Shown: positions 1-8,417 of the stretch, in pieces
Layout of the letters: each line of letters starts with the position of its first letter
Numbering within the stretch: the first letter of the stretch is position 1
Source: Terripilifer ovatus
Lineage (GTDB): Bacteria; Pseudomonadota; Alphaproteobacteria; Rhizobiales; Beijerinckiaceae
Direction: 5' to 3'
DNA: 64,000 nt
NCBI GenBank assembly: GCA_029222685.1
Contig: JARHVB010000086.1
Span: forward strand, 124,001-188,000
Program-made: the position numbers and the translations under genes
The notes under the pieces: generated by a model
What the model saw: the letters and a program-made list of their open reading frames with translations, nothing else
The model's database searches: none
Told to the model about the DNA's origin: nothing

Positions 1-447
1 ATCACCGCCACGCATATTCCCTACAAGGGCATCGGCGCCTCCTACACCGACATGATGTCGAACAAGGTGCAATTCGCCTTCAGCAGCATTGCCGGGGCCC
101 TGCCCTTCACCACCGACAATCGCGTGATCGCACTCGCCACCACCGGAGAGGCGCGCAACGAGGTCTATGCCGACAAGCCCACCATGTCGGAAGCCGGGCT
201 CAAAGGCTTCAGCGTCGACCTCTGGCTTGCCGTTTTCGCGCCGGTCGGCATGCCAGCCGACGTCAAGACGAAACTGAACGCCGCGATTGGAACGGCGCTG
301 CAGAAGCCGGATCTCAAGGCTGCTTTCGCGAAAGTCGGTGTCTCGCCGCGCGGTACGACGGCGGAGGCCGGCGGCACTTTCGTCAAGGCAGACTACGACA
401 AATGGAAGAAGGTGATCGTCGACGGCAAGATCAAGCCTACGAACTGA
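1..447 (+). CDS. TctC/Bug-family tripartite tricarboxylate transporter binding protein (C-terminal part)
   Basis: The reading frame is open from the first base, so the gene starts before the window and only about 148 C-terminal residues are present. The segment begins with the HIPYKG motif typical of Bug/TctC periplasmic solute receptors and continues with the usual C-terminal lobe (tryptophan- and lysine-rich end). Such proteins bind carboxylates in the periplasm and deliver them to TctAB. The tctB- and tctA-like genes that follow make a classic TctCBA order. The ligand cannot be told from this fragment. Confidence 0.9.
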   Translation: MTATHIPYKGIGASYTDMMSNKVQFAFSSIAGALPFTTDNRVIALATTGEARNEVYADKPTMSEAGLKGFSVDLWLAVFAPVGMPADVKTKLNAAIGTALQKPDLKAAFAKVGVSPRGTTAEAGGTFVKADYDKWKKVIVDGKIKPTN

Positions 448-500
448 TCAGACCTGCAACTGATCAACCCTGCCGCGCTGCCGCCAAGAGACATGACCCG

Positions 501-950
501 ATGCTGAAGATCAAAGCCGGCAAGGACTTCTGGTCCGGGATCATGTTTCTCTGTTTCGCTATCGTCGAACTCTACATCGCCCGTGGCTATTCGATGGGGT
601 CCTCGGGCGAAATGGGTCCGGGCTATTTCCCGGTCGTTCTCGGCATCGTGCTTGGCGCGCTCGGCGCGCTGCTCGTCGCGCGCGCCATCATCGCCGGGGA
701 CGAACCGGTGGCCGGCGCAAGCATTCGTCCGCTCCTGCTTCTGGTTGCCAGCGTTGTCGTCTTCGGCGTGACGATCGAGCCGCTGGGTCTCGTGCTCTCG
801 CTCGTTCTGACGGTCGCCATCGCCGCGCTGGCCGGGCGGCAGTCCGGGCCGCTTGAAATCGCGCTCCTGGCGGCCGCGCTGGCCGTCCTCTCGGTCGGCA
901 TCTTCCATTTCGCCCTGCTCCTGCCGTTGCCGATCTGGCCTGCGCTGTAA
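501..950 (+). CDS. TctB-family small membrane subunit of tripartite tricarboxylate transporter
   Basis: A protein of 149 residues with about four hydrophobic segments, the expected size and topology of TctB, the small membrane partner of TctA. The GPGYFPVVLGIVL stretch near residue 40 is characteristic of the family. I chose the ATG at 501 because an upstream in-frame start at 402 would overlap the tctC-like gene and add non-hydrophobic sequence. The gene lies 53 bases after tctC and 20 bases before tctA, consistent with one operon. Confidence 0.88.
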   Translation: MLKIKAGKDFWSGIMFLCFAIVELYIARGYSMGSSGEMGPGYFPVVLGIVLGALGALLVARAIIAGDEPVAGASIRPLLLLVASVVVFGVTIEPLGLVLSLVLTVAIAALAGRQSGPLEIALLAAALAVLSVGIFHFALLLPLPIWPAL

Positions 951-970
951 CGCGATGTCTGGAGCCTGAG

Positions 971-2470
971 ATGGACTTTCTGACCAACCTCGGCACCGGC
1001 TTCGGCGTTGCGCTGACGGTCACGAATCTTCTCTACTGCTTCGTCGGCGTGCTGCTCGGCACGCTCGTCGGCGTGCTTCCCGGCATCGGCCCGGTGACGA
1101 CGGTGGCGATGCTGCTGCCGTTCTCCTTCACGCTGCCGCCGGAATCGGCGCTGATCATGCTCGCCGGCATCTATTACGGCGCGCAATATGGCGGTTCGAC
1201 CACGGCCATTCTGGTGAATATCCCCGGCGAGGCCTCGTCGGTCGTCACCACCATCGACGGGCACAAGATGGCGCTGGCCGGCCGCGCCGGACCGGCGCTC
1301 GGCATCGCGGCGCTCGGTTCCTTCTTCGCCGGCTGCGTCGCCACCGTGCTCATCGTTGTCGCCGCCCCGCCGCTCGCCGCGATCGCCCTGAGCTTCGGCC
1401 CTGCAGAATACTTTTCTCTCATGGTCTGCGGGCTCGTCGCCGCCATCGTGCTGGCGCGCGGTTCGGTGGTCAAGGCGCTCGGCATGATGGTGCTGGGTCT
1501 GATGTTCGGCCTCGTCGGCACCGACATCAATTCCGGCATCCGACGCTTCACGTTCGGCTTCCGTGGCCTGGCGGACGGCATCGAATTCGTGGCGCTGTCG
1601 ATGGCGGTCTACGGCCTCGCCGATATCGCGCTCAATCTCGAGAAGAAGGAGGAAAACGTCGAGGTCCACTCCCGGATCGGCAGAGTCTGGCCGACATGGG
1701 CGGACATCAGGCATTGCATCCCGGCGATCCTGCGCGGCACCGGTCTTGGGTCCGTCCTCGGCGTCCTGCCGGGTGGCGGCGCGCTGCTGGCGGCTTTTGC
1801 CGCCTATACGCTGGAGAAGAAAGTAGCGAAGAAGCCGCGCTCCTTCGGCGACGGCGACATCCGTGGCGTCGCGGCTCCGGAATCGGCCAACAATGCCGGT
1901 GCGCAGACATCCTTCATCCCGATGCTGACGCTCGGCATTCCCTCCAACCCGACCATGGCAATGATGATCGGCGCCATGATGATCCATGGCATTTCGCCCG
2001 GACCACGCGTCATGACCGATCGTCCGGGCCTGTTCTGGGGCCTCATCGTCAGCATGTGGCTCGGCAACCTGATGCTGGTGATCCTGAACCTGCCGCTGAT
2101 CGGCATGTGGGTGAAGCTGCTGCGCATGCCCTACCGCCTGCTCTACCCGTCCATCGTCGTATTCTGCTGCATCGGCACCTATACGGTCAACTCCAACCTC
2201 TTCGACGTCTATGTCATGGCCTTCTTCGCCGTGTTCGGTTACGTCTGCGTCAAGCTGGAGTGCGAGCCGGCGCCGCTCATTCTCGGCTTCGTGCTCGGGC
2301 CGATGATGGAAGAGAACCTGCGCCGCAGCCTGCTCATCTCGCGCGGCGACGCCATGGTCTTCGTGCAGGAGCCGATCAGCCTGTTCTTCCTGATCGTCGC
2401 TGCGGGACTGCTGCTGGTCGTGGCGCTGCCGGGCATCCGCAGGACGCGCGAGGAAGCGATGCAGGAGTAG
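971..2470 (+). CDS. TctA-family large permease of tripartite tricarboxylate transporter
   Basis: A 499-residue protein of the usual TctA length with 10-12 predicted membrane segments. The N-terminal GVLPGIGP motif (about residues 35-42) and the GGSTTAILVNIPGE block are hallmark TctA sequences, and the second half repeats a related GVLPGGG motif, as expected from the internal duplication. It forms the transport channel driven by an ion gradient and depends on the TctC receptor upstream. It ends 6 bases before the convergent molybdenum hydroxylase gene. Confidence 0.93.
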   Translation: MDFLTNLGTGFGVALTVTNLLYCFVGVLLGTLVGVLPGIGPVTTVAMLLPFSFTLPPESALIMLAGIYYGAQYGGSTTAILVNIPGEASSVVTTIDGHKMALAGRAGPALGIAALGSFFAGCVATVLIVVAAPPLAAIALSFGPAEYFSLMVCGLVAAIVLARGSVVKALGMMVLGLMFGLVGTDINSGIRRFTFGFRGLADGIEFVALSMAVYGLADIALNLEKKEENVEVHSRIGRVWPTWADIRHCIPAILRGTGLGSVLGVLPGGGALLAAFAAYTLEKKVAKKPRSFGDGDIRGVAAPESANNAGAQTSFIPMLTLGIPSNPTMAMMIGAMMIHGISPGPRVMTDRPGLFWGLIVSMWLGNLMLVILNLPLIGMWVKLLRMPYRLLYPSIVVFCCIGTYTVNSNLFDVYVMAFFAVFGYVCVKLECEPAPLILGFVLGPMMEENLRRSLLISRGDAMVFVQEPISLFFLIVAAGLLLVVALPGIRRTREEAMQE

Positions 2471-2476
2471 ACGCGG

Positions 2477-4789
2477 CTAGCTTTTCTGACCATCGATAAT
2501 GGCCTTCAAGGCCTGCGGCGTGATCGGGATCTGCGTGATCAGGCCCTTGCCGCCGAGCGCGTCATCGACGGCGGAAGCAATCACCGCGCCGACGGCGGCA
2601 ATGCCGCCCTCGCCTGCCCCCTTGATGCCGAGCGGGTTGGTCGTGCTCGCCGCATCCTCAGCGATCAGGACATCGACCTCCGGCACTTCATGGGCAGTCG
2701 GCATCAGGTAATCCGCGAAGGTGACGGACAACGGCTGGCCCCGTTCGTCGTACTGGAATTCCTCGAACAGCGCGCCGCCCAGTCCTTGGGCGAACCCGCC
2801 GACGAGCTGGCCGCGCACCAGCATCGGATTGATCGCGCGCCCGATGTCGAAAGCGATCAGCATCTTCTCGATGTGGACGCCGCCGGTGCCGGGATCGATC
2901 TTCACCAGCGCGACCTGCACGCCGTAGGGATAAGTCATATGGGACGTCGTGAACCAGCCCTCGGCTGCGAGCCCCGGCTCGCGCTCGCCACGAGTCGACG
3001 ACAGCGGCCGCAGATGATGCGCAAGATCGCCGAGCGGCATGCCGGCGCTGTCGGAGCCGTCGCTATTGACGACGCGGCCGTCGCGGATGGTGAGCTTCGA
3101 CGGTTCCGTCTGCAGGAGCTGCGCGGCCATGTCGAGCGCCTTGGCGCGGACCTTGCCGGCCGCCACCGCGGTGGCGTTCGCGGTCATGACGGTGGCGCGC
3201 GTCGCATGCGCGCCGATGCCATATTCGATGCGGTCGGTGCGGCCATGCACGACGCGGATGCGGCGATAATCAGTGCCGAGCGTCTCGGCGCAGACCTGCG
3301 CGATGACGGTTTCGAAGCCCTGCCCGACGGAGGCGCCGCCGGTGATGACCTCGACATCACCATTGGTATGGACATTGACACGGGCACCATCGATCGGGCC
3401 CAGGCCGCTCTTCTCGACATACATCGCAAGGCCCAGGCCGACATATTCGCCGGCCTTGCGCCGCTCGGCGGCTTCACGCTCGAGCCTGTCCCACTCGCAG
3501 CGCTCCAGGGCCTTGTTCAGAAGGCCCTCGTAGTCGCCGGAATCGAGCACCACCTCGTCGCCCAGCGCCACCAGCGGGCGCTCATAAGGCATCTCCTCCG
3601 GGCTCACCAGATTGCGGCGGCGGACCTCGATGCGCGACAGGCCGAGCTTCAGCGCGATGGCATCCATCAGCCGCTCGCGCACGAAATTGGTCTCGTAGCG
3701 GCCCGGCGAGCGATAGGTTGCCGCCGGCGTCTTGTTGGTCAGGCGGAAATGTGCGTCGACCCGGTAATGCGGCAACCGGTATGGACCGGGAAGAATGCCG
3801 CAAGCAGTGTCGGCGACCCGCGTACCGTGCGTGCGGATATACGCGCCCTGGTCATGAAAGAACGCATCATCGATGCCGATCAACCGGCCCTGCGCATCGA
3901 CGGCGGCGCGGATGCGGTGGCGTTGCTGGCGCGAATGGTTGGCGGCGATCATATGCTCGCGCCGGTCTTCCAGCCATTTCACCGGCCGCCCGAGCCGCAT
4001 CGCCGCCACCAGTACCAGAATGTCTTCGGGATATATTTCGCCGCGCACGCCGAAGCCGCCGCCAACATGCCCTTCATAGAGATGGACGCCAGCCGTGCTG
4101 CGGCCGAACATGCGCGCCATCGCCTCCCGGTTCTTGTGCGGCACCTTGGCGGCGCCATGCAGTTCTAGGACATCACGCGCGGCGTCATAGTGACCGATCG
4201 CGCCGCGCGTTTCCAACGGAACGCCCGAATGGCGGCCGACCGACAGGTCCATGTCGATGACGTTCGCCGCCTCCCTGAACGCGGCTGCGACATCGCCATA
4301 GCCCTGGCGGCAGACCGTCGGTTCGGTGGTCAGCCCTGCGGTAAATTCGCTCGCCGGAATCGACGCATCGATCACCGCGTCGAGCTCATCGGCCTCGATC
4401 GTCACGAGGTCGGCGGCGTCCTCCGCGATATAGGGATCGGTGGCGAACACGGCTGCCACCGGCTCGCCCGCATAGCGCACATACTCCCTGGCCAGAACCG
4501 GCTGGCGGAACGGCGCCAGCTTCTCATTCGGCCCCTCGCGAAAATCGATCGGCGACAGGTCGGCGATGTCGTCCGCCGTCCACACCGCGACGACGCCGGG
4601 CAGCGCGCGCGCCGCTTCTGTCGCCACCGCCTTGAGGCGGGCATGAGCGTACGCCGACCGCACGATACGCATGTGCAACTGATGCACGAAACTCACGTCG
4701 CCGGCAAAGCGGCCGCGGCCGGTCACCAGCGGCCGATCCTCCAGCCGTTCGACCGAGGCGCCGATGATGGAGGCCGGTTCGGCCGTCAC
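2477..4789 (-). CDS. Molybdopterin-binding (large) subunit of a xanthine dehydrogenase/CoxL-family hydroxylase
   Basis: About 770 residues with the two-part aldehyde oxidase/xanthine dehydrogenase molybdopterin domain. Visible marks are the GGGFGVRGE cofactor-binding loop, the YRSPGRYE region and the C-terminal GIKGAGEGG motif with the catalytic glutamate. The CO-dehydrogenase form I active-site loop is absent, so CO oxidation is unlikely. I start it at the GTG at 4789, which overlaps the stop of the iron-sulphur subunit gene (GTGA); a longer frame from 4873 would overlap that gene widely. Small, medium and large subunits are transcribed together. The substrate is probably an N-heterocycle or aldehyde, an inference from family. 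Confidence 0.9.
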   Translation of the reverse strand: MTAEPASIIGASVERLEDRPLVTGRGRFAGDVSFVHQLHMRIVRSAYAHARLKAVATEAARALPGVVAVWTADDIADLSPIDFREGPNEKLAPFRQPVLAREYVRYAGEPVAAVFATDPYIAEDAADLVTIEADELDAVIDASIPASEFTAGLTTEPTVCRQGYGDVAAAFREAANVIDMDLSVGRHSGVPLETRGAIGHYDAARDVLELHGAAKVPHKNREAMARMFGRSTAGVHLYEGHVGGGFGVRGEIYPEDILVLVAAMRLGRPVKWLEDRREHMIAANHSRQQRHRIRAAVDAQGRLIGIDDAFFHDQGAYIRTHGTRVADTACGILPGPYRLPHYRVDAHFRLTNKTPAATYRSPGRYETNFVRERLMDAIALKLGLSRIEVRRRNLVSPEEMPYERPLVALGDEVVLDSGDYEGLLNKALERCEWDRLEREAAERRKAGEYVGLGLAMYVEKSGLGPIDGARVNVHTNGDVEVITGGASVGQGFETVIAQVCAETLGTDYRRIRVVHGRTDRIEYGIGAHATRATVMTANATAVAAGKVRAKALDMAAQLLQTEPSKLTIRDGRVVNSDGSDSAGMPLGDLAHHLRPLSSTRGEREPGLAAEGWFTTSHMTYPYGVQVALVKIDPGTGGVHIEKMLIAFDIGRAINPMLVRGQLVGGFAQGLGGALFEEFQYDERGQPLSVTFADYLMPTAHEVPEVDVLIAEDAASTTNPLGIKGAGEGGIAAVGAVIASAVDDALGGKGLITQIPITPQALKAIIDGQKS

Positions 4790-5292
4790 GGCGAAGCGTC
4801 CAAATTGGCCTTCATGTCTGCGGCCGCCGCGCAGACCGCCTTGACGATATTCTCGTAGCCGGTACAGCGGCACAGGTTGGACGACAGAATGTCGACCAGT
4901 TCCTCGCGGTTCAGGTCGGGCCGCTTCTCAAGGGCCGCGACCGCCAGCATCAGGAAGCCCGGCGTGCAGAAGCCACACTGCAGTGCATGATAGCGCATGA
5001 AAGCCTCCTGCATGGGATGCAGGGCATCGCCTGTCTGCAGGCCCTCGACGGTGCGGATGCTGCGGCCATCGGCCTGAACCGCGAACATGAGGCAGGAGCG
5101 CAGCGGCTCGTCGTCGACCAGCACGGTGCAGGCGCCGCAGACGCCGTGCTCGCAGCCGATATGGGTGCCGGTCTGGCCGCAATCGTCGCGGATGACATCG
5201 ACGAGCGTCCGGCGCGGCTCGACCGCCACCTTGTGGACCGTGCCGTTGATGGACAATGTGATCTCGCGCGGATCGCTCGTTCTGCCGCTCAT
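4786..5292 (-). CDS. [2Fe-2S] subunit of the molybdenum hydroxylase (CoxS type)
   Basis: A 168-residue protein with the two [2Fe-2S] domains of the xanthine dehydrogenase small subunit. The N-terminal plant-ferredoxin-type cluster has CEHGVCGAC followed by a later Cys, and the C-terminal helical cluster has CGFC...CRC. It passes electrons from the molybdenum centre to the FAD subunit. The gene overlaps the FAD subunit gene by ATGA (5289-5292) and the large subunit by GTGA, indicating translational coupling. Confidence 0.94.
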   Translation of the reverse strand: MSGRTSDPREITLSINGTVHKVAVEPRRTLVDVIRDDCGQTGTHIGCEHGVCGACTVLVDDEPLRSCLMFAVQADGRSIRTVEGLQTGDALHPMQEAFMRYHALQCGFCTPGFLMLAVAALEKRPDLNREELVDILSSNLCRCTGYENIVKAVCAAAADMKANLDASP

Positions 5293-6143
5293 TCTGCGCT
5301 CTCTAGCGCACGCTGCGTCAGCGTGCGCACCAGGCCGCGGCGATAGGCGGCGGTATTGTTGAAATCTGCCATCGGATCGATGGCCGCTGCCGCGGCCTCG
5401 GCTGCGGCAGCAAAGACCGCGCCACCCGGCTTCTGCCCGCGCAGGACATCCTCGGCTTCGCGCAGCCGGCGTGGATGCGACTCAGCCCCGCCGATAGCCA
5501 CGCTCGGTTCGATCATCGCGCCGTTCTCAAGCCGGTAGGTCACCAGTGCCATGGCGATGGCGAAGTCGCCCTTGCGCCGGCTGAACTCGACGAAGCCGGT
5601 GCGGGTGTCATCCGCCAGCATCGGCAGTTCGGCGGCAACGACCAGTTCGTCCTCTTCCACCGCCGTCGCCATGACGCCCTGATAGAACTCGGCAGCCGGT
5701 ACGCGGCGGACGCCACGCTGGCTGCGCAGCACCACGATGCCATCCAGCGCCGCCGTCACACAGCACCATTCCGACGCCGGATCGGCGTTGGCCACACTGC
5801 CGCAGAAGGTGCCACGGGTGCGGATCGGATAATGCGCGATGTTCTGCACGACCTTGCGCAGTAGATCGCCGGTCCTGCCCGGCAGGATATCACTGTCGAA
5901 GGCAGCGTGGCGGACGCAGGCGCCGATTGTAATCACGCCGGCGCTGACCGTCAGCGCAGCGAGTTCGGCAATGCCGTTGATGTCGATGAGATGCGGCGGC
6001 CGCGCCATACGGAAGGCCATGGTCGGCACCAGGCTCTGCCCGCCGGCGAGGACGCGACCATCCTGCGGGCCGAATTCAGCCAGAAGCGCAACGGCTTCAT
6101 CGACGGAGGTCGGCGCGTGATAGCTGAAGGAGGCAGGTTTCAT
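5289..6143 (-). CDS. FAD-binding (medium) subunit of the molybdenum hydroxylase (CoxM type)
   Basis: A 284-residue protein of normal length for the CoxM/xanthine dehydrogenase FAD subunit. The N-terminal AGGQSLVP motif (about residues 35-42) and the later RGTFCGSVANADPASE motif contact FAD. It is the first gene of the three-gene operon read leftwards and is divergent from the quinone oxidoreductase gene at 6392; the 248-base space between them should hold both promoters. Confidence 0.92.
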   Translation of the reverse strand: MKPASFSYHAPTSVDEAVALLAEFGPQDGRVLAGGQSLVPTMAFRMARPPHLIDINGIAELAALTVSAGVITIGACVRHAAFDSDILPGRTGDLLRKVVQNIAHYPIRTRGTFCGSVANADPASEWCCVTAALDGIVVLRSQRGVRRVPAAEFYQGVMATAVEEDELVVAAELPMLADDTRTGFVEFSRRKGDFAIAMALVTYRLENGAMIEPSVAIGGAESHPRRLREAEDVLRGQKPGGAVFAAAAEAAAAAIDPMADFNNTAAYRRGLVRTLTQRALESAE

Positions 6144-6391
6144 GACGTAGGCTTCATCTGCTCCTTACAGTGCGATGCGCGTCGCTCCGACCCTGCACAT
6201 CGCGACTGTACACTTTTTGCTACAAGTCAGTTGATGCAGAGTTGCATACTTCAAAAGCGAGGTAAAGCAGCATTCCTGCTGGAATATCGACATCAGGCCG
6301 CGGCGGAACAAGCGCGGAATATTGCGCCGACTGACAGACTGTACTAAAAATGAGATAGTCTTCTTATGGTTCCAGGAGTGGGTTTCCGGGT
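6144..6391. promoter_or_regulatory. Divergent promoter region with a short palindrome
   Basis: This 248-base spacer separates the leftward molybdenum hydroxylase operon from the rightward oxidoreductase/XRE operon. It holds a 5-4-5 inverted repeat, ATGCA-GAGT-TGCAT, at 6234-6247, in a locally AT-richer stretch. The XRE regulator at 7426 could bind here, but that is only an inference from proximity. I see no clear -35/-10 pair. Confidence 0.3.
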
Positions 6392-7396
6392 ATGCGCGCC
6401 GCCGTCGTCAAAGAATTCGGACCCATCGAAAGTCACGCGGTCGGCGACCTGCCGAACCCGGTCGCAGGACCGGGCCAAATTCTCGTTACCGTAAAGGCGG
6501 TGGCGGTGAACTATGTCGACAGCCTCGTCGTCACCGGCAAATACCAGTTCCTGCCCGAGCGGCCCTTCGCCCCCGGCAAGCTGCCTGCCGGCGTGGTCAG
6601 CGCGCTTGGTCCCGGCGTCTCCGGCCTGAAGGTCGGCGACCGTGTGCTGACCCTGGCGGAGCAAGGCGGCTACGCCGAACAGGTCAGTGTCGACGCCAGG
6701 CAATGCTTCAAGCTGCCTCCGTCGATGAGTTTCATCGAGGCCGCTTCCATGGCGCTGGTCTACGACACCTCATGGTTCGCCCTGCGCGAGCGGGCGCGGC
6801 TCAAGGCCGGCGACAGCGTCCTCGTTCTCGGCAGCACCGGCGGCGTCGGCCTCGCCACTGTCCAGCTCGCCAAGGCCATGGGCGCCAGGGTTCTGGCCGG
6901 CGTGTCCAATGCAGCCAAGGCTCCCATCGCCCTTGAGGCCGGCGCCGACGACATCATCGATCTCTCGAAAGACAATCTCCGTGATTCGCTGCGCGAGCAG
7001 GTCTACGCCAGGAACGCCGGCAAGGGCCTGGACTTGGGCGTCGACATCGTCATCGATCCGGTCGGCGGCGACGCTTTCGACGCGGCGTTGCGGGCGCTCG
7101 CCTGGCGCGGCCGCCTGGTGGTGATCGGTTTCGCTTCGGGCCGCATTCCCAGCGTCAAGGCCAACTATCTGCTGGTCAAGAACATCGAGGTCAGCGGCCT
7201 GCAGGTCAGCGATTACCGCAAGCGCATGCCGGAATTGATGGCGCAATGCATGGAGGAGATTTTCTCCCTGTTCGAGGCAGGCAAGTTGAAGCCGGCAGCG
7301 ACCGCGACCTACCCTCTCGACTTTTTCGGGCAAGCATTGCAAGACATCGTCGGCAGGCGCGTGAACGGCCGTATCGTCCTCCTGCCCAATTCATGA
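6392..7396 (+). CDS. Quinone oxidoreductase-like protein (zinc-independent MDR superfamily)
   Basis: A 334-residue medium-chain dehydrogenase/reductase. An N-terminal GroES-like domain is followed by a Rossmann domain with the NADPH-binding STGGVGLATVQLA motif near residue 150. The catalytic zinc ligands of alcohol dehydrogenases are absent and the overall pattern fits NADPH:quinone oxidoreductases and enoyl-type reductases. An AGGAG sequence lies 14 bases before the ATG, a rather long distance. It is followed 29 bases later by an XRE regulator and is likely in one operon with it. The substrate is unknown. Confidence 0.87.
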   Translation: MRAAVVKEFGPIESHAVGDLPNPVAGPGQILVTVKAVAVNYVDSLVVTGKYQFLPERPFAPGKLPAGVVSALGPGVSGLKVGDRVLTLAEQGGYAEQVSVDARQCFKLPPSMSFIEAASMALVYDTSWFALRERARLKAGDSVLVLGSTGGVGLATVQLAKAMGARVLAGVSNAAKAPIALEAGADDIIDLSKDNLRDSLREQVYARNAGKGLDLGVDIVIDPVGGDAFDAALRALAWRGRLVVIGFASGRIPSVKANYLLVKNIEVSGLQVSDYRKRMPELMAQCMEEIFSLFEAGKLKPAATATYPLDFFGQALQDIVGRRVNGRIVLLPNS

Positions 7397-7425
7397 GTTT
7401 TGAGAGAAGTCCTCAGGAGTGACCA

Positions 7426-8391
7426 ATGGCTTTCCGCTACGATGAGATCGGCGACCGGCTGAAGGCCTATCGGCTCGGCTCCGGCTTGAGCGCCGACGAG
7501 ATCGCCAGCCAGCTCGGCATCTCGCGGACAGCCCTCTATCGTTTCGAGAAGGGCGAACTTGCCAAGATCGAGACACTGGAACGGCTCGCCGAGATGCTCG
7601 GCGTCTCGATCCCCACACTGCTTGGCGTCGGCATCGAATACATTCCCTCCGCCGTCTCCTATTTCGAGCGCATGCGGCAGATCGAAGAGACCTCCGATCA
7701 GATCATGGTGCTCTCCGGTCCGATCTCCTTCCTGCTGGCATCGAAGAATTTCGAGACCACGCTCGAGGAAGTCCTCACCGAGAACGTCACCAAGAGCGTC
7801 GCCAACCGCCAGCGCGCTCTCAGCGACATTCCAAAGATCATGCAGATCCTGCGTGAGCGCAAGGCAACCTATCTTCGCCGCCGGCCGACGATCGTCAACC
7901 TGATGTCGGCCATGGAAATCGAACGCTTCCTGCACCACGGGCTGATCGGCCGCAGCGGGCTGCCGGAGGATGTCGTGGTGAAGCGCAAGGCCCTGGCGCG
8001 CGCCGAGATCGAGCATTTCACCAAGCTCATCGAGAACCCGCCGATCGGCATCCAGATCGGCATCGTCACCGACACACTGCCGCCGGGCGGCTTCCAGCTT
8101 TTTCGCCAGCCGGACCGCAAGATCCTCGTGCTCAGCCCCTTCCGCCTGGGCGGTGAACCGAACGTGCGGGTCGGCGTCGCCATGATCACCTCGGCGCCGG
8201 ACGCGCTGGCGTTTCACGAAGCGGCGATCGACGAAATGTGGGGCCGCGCGCTTAAGGGGCAGGCCGCCGTCAATCTGGTGCGCGACCTGCTCGCCAACAA
8301 AAGCCGGCCGCTGGAAGATGAGGATTTTACCGAGACGAAAGAACCGGCCAAGCGGAGCGCACGCAACAAGCCGCCCGCCTCGCTCATGTAA
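7426..8391 (+). CDS. XRE-family transcriptional regulator with a large C-terminal domain
   Basis: A 321-residue protein. Residues about 7-65 form a lambda-repressor-type helix-turn-helix (SADEIASQLGISRTALYRFE). The remaining ~250 residues have no motif I can name and presumably sense a ligand. AGGAG lies 6 bases before the ATG, supporting the start. It sits between the quinone oxidoreductase and the orphan molybdopterin subunit and is a candidate regulator of both and of the divergent molybdenum hydroxylase operon. Confidence 0.85.
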   Translation: MAFRYDEIGDRLKAYRLGSGLSADEIASQLGISRTALYRFEKGELAKIETLERLAEMLGVSIPTLLGVGIEYIPSAVSYFERMRQIEETSDQIMVLSGPISFLLASKNFETTLEEVLTENVTKSVANRQRALSDIPKIMQILRERKATYLRRRPTIVNLMSAMEIERFLHHGLIGRSGLPEDVVVKRKALARAEIEHFTKLIENPPIGIQIGIVTDTLPPGGFQLFRQPDRKILVLSPFRLGGEPNVRVGVAMITSAPDALAFHEAAIDEMWGRALKGQAAVNLVRDLLANKSRPLEDEDFTETKEPAKRSARNKPPASLM

Positions 8392-8417
8392 CGCAACCCC
8401 ATTTCAGCGCAGGCAGC

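Noticed and set aside
623..1987. Long antisense frame of 454 codons opposite tctB/tctA
   Set aside because: Arg/His/Asp-rich composition without domains, lies opposite clearly conserved genes; a by-product of high GC codon use.
2690..4168. 492-codon frame opposite the molybdopterin subunit gene
   Set aside because: Antisense shadow of a well-conserved gene; no family pattern.
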